Source: VMGX01 sp038065915 (lineage in GTDB: Bacteria > Patescibacteriota > Minisyncoccia > Phycocordibacterales > 21-14-all-36-13). Taken from it: a stretch of DNA of 22,585 bases. The stretch lies in NCBI GenBank assembly GCA_038065915.1, contig JBBTPZ010000004.1, forward strand, positions 1 through 22,585, read 5' to 3'. Below are positions 20,083 to 22,585 of this stretch, piece after piece (the first letter of the stretch is position 1; each line of letters opens with the position of its first letter). A program made the translations under genes and the position numbers. The notes below the pieces were generated by a model that saw nothing but the letters and a program-made list of their open reading frames with translations, made no database searches and had not been told where the DNA came from.

Positions 20083-20417
20083 GATTTGGTGATTTAAAAA
20101 ACAAAAAATATTACTTGTCCCGTTAAATATTTATCCCGTGAAATCTGAAAGTTATTTCACTGGGACGAAGTATATTTAACTGAGATGGATTTAAAAAACT
20201 CAAAAAATAAGGATTAAAATCTAACACGATTTTTTAAAATCCCGAAATTTGAATAAATTCAAACACTTTCCTTAAAAACCTCTCCCAGAGGTTTTTAAGT
20301 TAGGGATTTTAAAATTATGGATTCAAATGCTCCCGTGGAGCATAACACAAAAAAATAATTATGGATTCAAAACCTCAAAAAATTATGGATTTAAAAGCTC
20401 TCCCAGAGCTTTTAAAT
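20083..20417. repeat. 335-bp intergenic array of CTCTCCCAGAG hairpins and a nested IR
   Basis: No gene is visible. CCCGTTAAATAT...ATATTTAAC encloses CCCGTGAAAT...ATTTCACTGGG (20117-20179). From 20279 on are hairpins AAAACCTCT-CCC-AGAGGTTTT, ATGCTCC-CGT-GGAGCAT and TTTAAAAGCTCT-CCC-AGAGCTTTTAAA. These are separated by the flank ATTATGGATTYAAA, which is present three times here and once at 19458. 20063-20097 also has 8-bp TGATTTGG units running into the pilin start. Confidence 0.85.
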
Positions 20418-21209
20418 TTACATCGGAAACAAATTTAACCCTGTAAAAAAAATTATTATAAAACCAATTATTATAAACGGAGCGAATGGAACTTCGCTCT
20501 TCATTGTAATTTGTTTTTCTCCCAAATTCAATTTTTTTTTATTTAAAATCTTGTTTAATAATATCCATCCAATACTAAAAATTGTTCCTATCCAAAAAGC
20601 TAGAGCGAGAGCAGAAAATCCACCAGAAATTCCTAATAAAAAACCAACCCCGAGCGCGAGTTTGCCGTCTCCAAGACCTATCCATTTACCTTTTGAAATA
20701 AACCACAAAAAGAAAAATGGAAAGGCAACTGTCGGACCTGAAATAATGTCGTAAATATTTGGTATTTTAAAAATTAATTCATTTACATCAAAAAATATAG
20801 TTATGAGTGAAAACAAAATAAATAAATAAACGATTCCTTCTGGAATAATTTTGTGTTTAAAATCATAAGTTGTAATAATCAAAAGTAAACAAAATATAAA
20901 TATAAAATAAAATGTTTCCGTAGATAAACCAAATTTTAAAAATAACAAAGATGATAAAACGGCGGTCGCAAATTCAACAATAGGATATTGTATAAAAATT
21001 TTACTTTTACACCCAGAACATCTTCCTCCAAGAAAAATAAAGCTAAAAATTGGAATCAATTCAAAAAAATGAAGAGTTTTAGCGCAAGAAAAACATTTGG
21101 AACGGCCGGAGAAACCGAGTCCTGTATTGTATCTGAGTGACACAACATTTAAAAAACTCCCTAAAATTGCGCCGAAAATAAAAAATAATATTGTAAATAA
21201 AAGATTCAT
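20418..21209 (-). CDS. pilD: Prepilin peptidase / N-methyltransferase
   Basis: 263 residues, a multi-pass membrane aspartyl protease that cleaves prepilin leaders after Gly and methylates the new N-terminus. The N-terminal methylase-type domain has the tetra-Cys zinc site C39-C42 and C64-C67 with GSFLNVVSLR before it. The catalytic aspartates are D116 in YDFKHKIIP and D181 in GLGDGKL. About seven hydrophobic segments follow the family layout. All five pilin-like genes in the window are its likely substrates. It is separated from the pilin upstream by a terminator at 21253 and from the pseudopilins downstream by a 335-bp repeat array. Confidence 0.95.
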   Translation of the reverse strand: MNLLFTILFFIFGAILGSFLNVVSLRYNTGLGFSGRSKCFSCAKTLHFFELIPIFSFIFLGGRCSGCKSKIFIQYPIVEFATAVLSSLLFLKFGLSTETFYFIFIFCLLLIITTYDFKHKIIPEGIVYLFILFSLITIFFDVNELIFKIPNIYDIISGPTVAFPFFFLWFISKGKWIGLGDGKLALGVGFLLGISGGFSALALAFWIGTIFSIGWILLNKILNKKKLNLGEKQITMKSEVPFAPFIIIGFIIIFFTGLNLFPM

Positions 21210-21252
21210 AATGTTATTTAATTATATCAAAAAAATGATTGTTATGTATAAC

Positions 21253-21288
21253 AAAATCCGACACCTTTTTTAAGAGGTGTCGGATTTT
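21253..21288. terminator. Terminator between the pilin and pilD
   Basis: AAAATCCGACACCT (21253-21266) pairs exactly with AGGTGTCGGATTTT (21275-21288). A/T-runs flank it on both strands. It follows the pilin stop by about 20 bp on the minus strand, making the pilin gene a single-gene unit. Confidence 0.85.
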
Positions 21289-21306
21289 TAAAAAGTCATT
21301 TCAAAA

Positions 21307-21747
21307 TTATGGCTTAACGTCATAAAGTGGATCTGTTCCCACAAAATCTGCTCCGCCACCAGTACATGCCGTACCAGCTACTGCGTCTGCGTCACCATCA
21401 AGAGCTTGATGACCACCATCTTCAAGCCTTGCTGCCAAGTGATAACTTGAACATGTTGTTCCCGACCCAAGCGCAGCATATGTATATACCACACCTGTTT
21501 GTGGGTCTTTTGGTAATGTTGGTATAAAGCTAGGCGCAAGTGCGGTTAAAGCCGTAGGATAGTTTGCATTTGAATCAAAATACAACTCAAGCGCTAATTG
21601 AACTTGTTTTATATCGGCTATTCTTCTTGCGTCTCGTGATTTTTGTCTAGCGCTATTCAATGACGCAAGAACAACTGACGACAAGATACCAATTATTGCG
21701 ATAACAACAAGAAGTTCAATGAGTGTAAAACCTTTATTTTTTTTCAT
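21307..21747 (-). CDS. Type IV major-pilin-like protein
   Basis: 146 residues. A short leader MKKNK is followed by G-FTLIELLVVIAIIGILSSV, a near-perfect prepilin site with Glu5 and the long hydrophobic N-terminal helix. SARQKSRDARRIADIKQVQLALELYFDSN is the GspG/PilA-type helix extension. The head has NYPTALTALAPSFIPTLPKDPQTG, a typical GspG-like turn, and two Cys. A short canonical leader, higher GC and its own terminator suggest it is the main pilin subunit. Unlike the minor pilins, its leader is not made of 8-bp repeat. No Shine-Dalgarno site is seen. Confidence 0.93.
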   Translation of the reverse strand: MKKNKGFTLIELLVVIAIIGILSSVVLASLNSARQKSRDARRIADIKQVQLALELYFDSNANYPTALTALAPSFIPTLPKDPQTGVVYTYAALGSGTTCSSYHLAARLEDGGHQALDGDADAVAGTACTGGGADFVGTDPLYDVKP

Positions 21748-22002
21748 AATTTTATACAGAAAGTTACTAAATATTTAGTATGCAGAAAACTCTGCACAAT
21801 CTTGAAACAGCATTTATTAAAATGCCATATTCAAGCATTCACATCAATAAACATAAGAGCAATTCGACCTTATCTCTTATATATATATTCGTATTTACAT
21901 TATAGACCAATAATACAAAACTAAAAAGCAACTTGTGGATAACCTTTAAATTAAAGGATGAAACAAAAAAGGTCGCTTTTTCAAGCGACCTTGCAAGTAG
22001 AA
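21748..22002. other. Intergenic region upstream of the pilin
   Basis: 255 bp without a gene. It holds a TATAAT at about 21907-21902 on the minus strand with no well-spaced -35 box, a small ATGCAGAAAACTCTGCA hairpin near 21780, and one perfect DnaA-box-like TGTGGATAA (21934-21942). A single box without clusters or dnaA nearby does not make an origin. Confidence 0.5.
21969..21992 (-). terminator. Terminator after the 22003 gene
   Basis: AAGGTCGCTT (21969-21978) pairs with AAGCGACCTT (21983-21992) around TTTC. Read on the minus strand, TTTTTTGTTT follows. It lies 11 bp beyond the stop of the membrane-protein gene. Confidence 0.88.
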
Positions 22003-22551
22003 TTAAACATTTCCTAACTCTTTTTCCAATTTTTTCAATTTTCTATTTCTTTTTTTATCACGCGCATCGTCTATAAACGCGTAAACCGAAATCGAAACTA
22101 TAAGAAATACGACTGGAAGAAAAATTGTCAACTTTCGATATTGAATCATTTCAGATTCACCAAGCAATTTTACAAGATGTGTCCAAATAATTGGACCAAA
22201 AAGTGTAAGTGCCCAGAAAAAAATTGCTAAAACCATACGAAACCAACCACCCATCACCCTAACAACACCAAAAGAGACAACGCAGCCGAAAACAGATACG
22301 GCCGTTAGAACTGAAATGTCGAAAGAATGAGTAAATCCCCATTTTAATATGTTTTCTTCTCCCAGAAGAAAAGCATATGGAATAGCTAATACTATTCCGA
22401 TTATTATTGCGATTACTGCAAAAATTATCAGAAAAATAGCATCAACAATGTTATCTGAGAACTTTCTTTTTAACCATGAGAAAGTCTTAGTAATTTTCCC
22501 CACAACATTTTGGAAACTTTCAAAATAACGATTTAAATTTAAAAGAGCCAT
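22003..22551 (-). CDS. Orphan four-helix membrane protein
   Basis: 182 residues. TTGGAGG lies six bases before the ATG, a strong ribosome binding site. An amphipathic basic start (residues 1-33, with KITKTFSWLKRKF) precedes four hydrophobic segments (about 37-68, 77-100, 105-127 and 142-160). It ends in a charged DARDKKRNRKLKKLEKEL tail. No family is recognised. Like the genes at 11228 and 14642 it combines a strong Shine-Dalgarno site, several helices, no homology I can name and its own terminator. Confidence 0.8.
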   Translation of the reverse strand: MALLNLNRYFESFQNVVGKITKTFSWLKRKFSDNIVDAIFLIIFAVIAIIIGIVLAIPYAFLLGEENILKWGFTHSFDISVLTAVSVFGCVVSFGVVRVMGGWFRMVLAIFFWALTLFGPIIWTHLVKLLGESEMIQYRKLTIFLPVVFLIVSISVYAFIDDARDKKRNRKLKKLEKELGNV

Positions 22552-22585
22552 CTAAACCTCCAAATATAATTTATAAATTAAAGAT

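Noticed and set aside
21934..21942. Perfect DnaA box (TGTGGATAA) as evidence of an origin
   Set aside because: It is a single box; the only other similar site (about 248-256) is imperfect and distant, and no dnaA, dnaN or AT-rich unwinding cluster is present.

Overview
The window reads as a low-GC, AT-rich chromosomal scaffold from a Candidate Phyla Radiation / Patescibacteria genome, most likely Parcubacteria-like. The reasons are a very divergent 16S rRNA gene with large insertions, a compact type IV pilus gene set with weakly conserved pseudopilins, a TraG/VirD4-like ATPase with a low-complexity tail, a DUF4015-type glycoside hydrolase, and many short hairpin repeats between and inside genes. 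TGA, TAG and TAA all act as stops, so there is no sign of a recoded UGA. The lineage assignment is inference, because no search was possible.

Layout. 1-5276 holds minus-strand genes: a truncated small membrane protein, a TraG/VirD4-like ATPase, a 43-residue basic protein, a membrane-anchored DUF4015-like hydrolase, a small two-helix membrane protein and rsmI. 5277-5707 is a run of hairpins and repeats. alr (5708-6847) follows, then tRNA-Ile(GAU) (6989-7062) and an intergenic stretch full of hairpins. 7551-10657 is a 16S rRNA gene on the minus strand, about 3.1 kb instead of about 1.5 kb. It is expanded by a roughly 900-nt intron-like insert encoding a LAGLIDADG protein, a roughly 300-nt insert encoding a GIY-YIG protein, and enlarged V1, h10, h17 and h40 loops. 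Its leader and trailer pair to form a processing stem. No 23S gene follows the 16S-tRNA-Ile pair. 11228-15085 carries orphan membrane genes on the plus strand, a HEPN-like membrane protein, gatA and gatC. 15284-17347 is ligA. After an 8-bp repeat tract broken by a 100-N scaffold gap comes the pilus cluster (17653-21747): four pseudopilin-like genes, the prepilin peptidase and a major-pilin-like gene. A four-helix membrane protein ends the window.

The most notable property is that several families of short repeats appear both in intergenic DNA and inside functional genes. (i) Elements ending in AGCYCTTTT inverted repeats sit in three separate 16S helices, and one of them carries the GIY-YIG gene. 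(ii) An ATCTGCG repeat lies directly after the stop codons of alr, the HEPN gene and a pilin gene, and also inside gatC and in 16S V1. (iii) An 8-bp TGATTTNN-like repeat fills intergenic tracts, sits in linkers of gatA and ligA, and supplies the Lys/Asn-rich leaders of several prepilins. (iv) A 144-bp inverted-repeat-bounded block of exactly 48 codons lies in another prepilin leader. This resembles the in-frame palindromic elements known from Rickettsia, but no relationship is claimed. The 16S 3' end also appears to lack the usual CCUCC anti-Shine-Dalgarno core, although four orphan genes carry textbook GGAGG-type ribosome binding sites.
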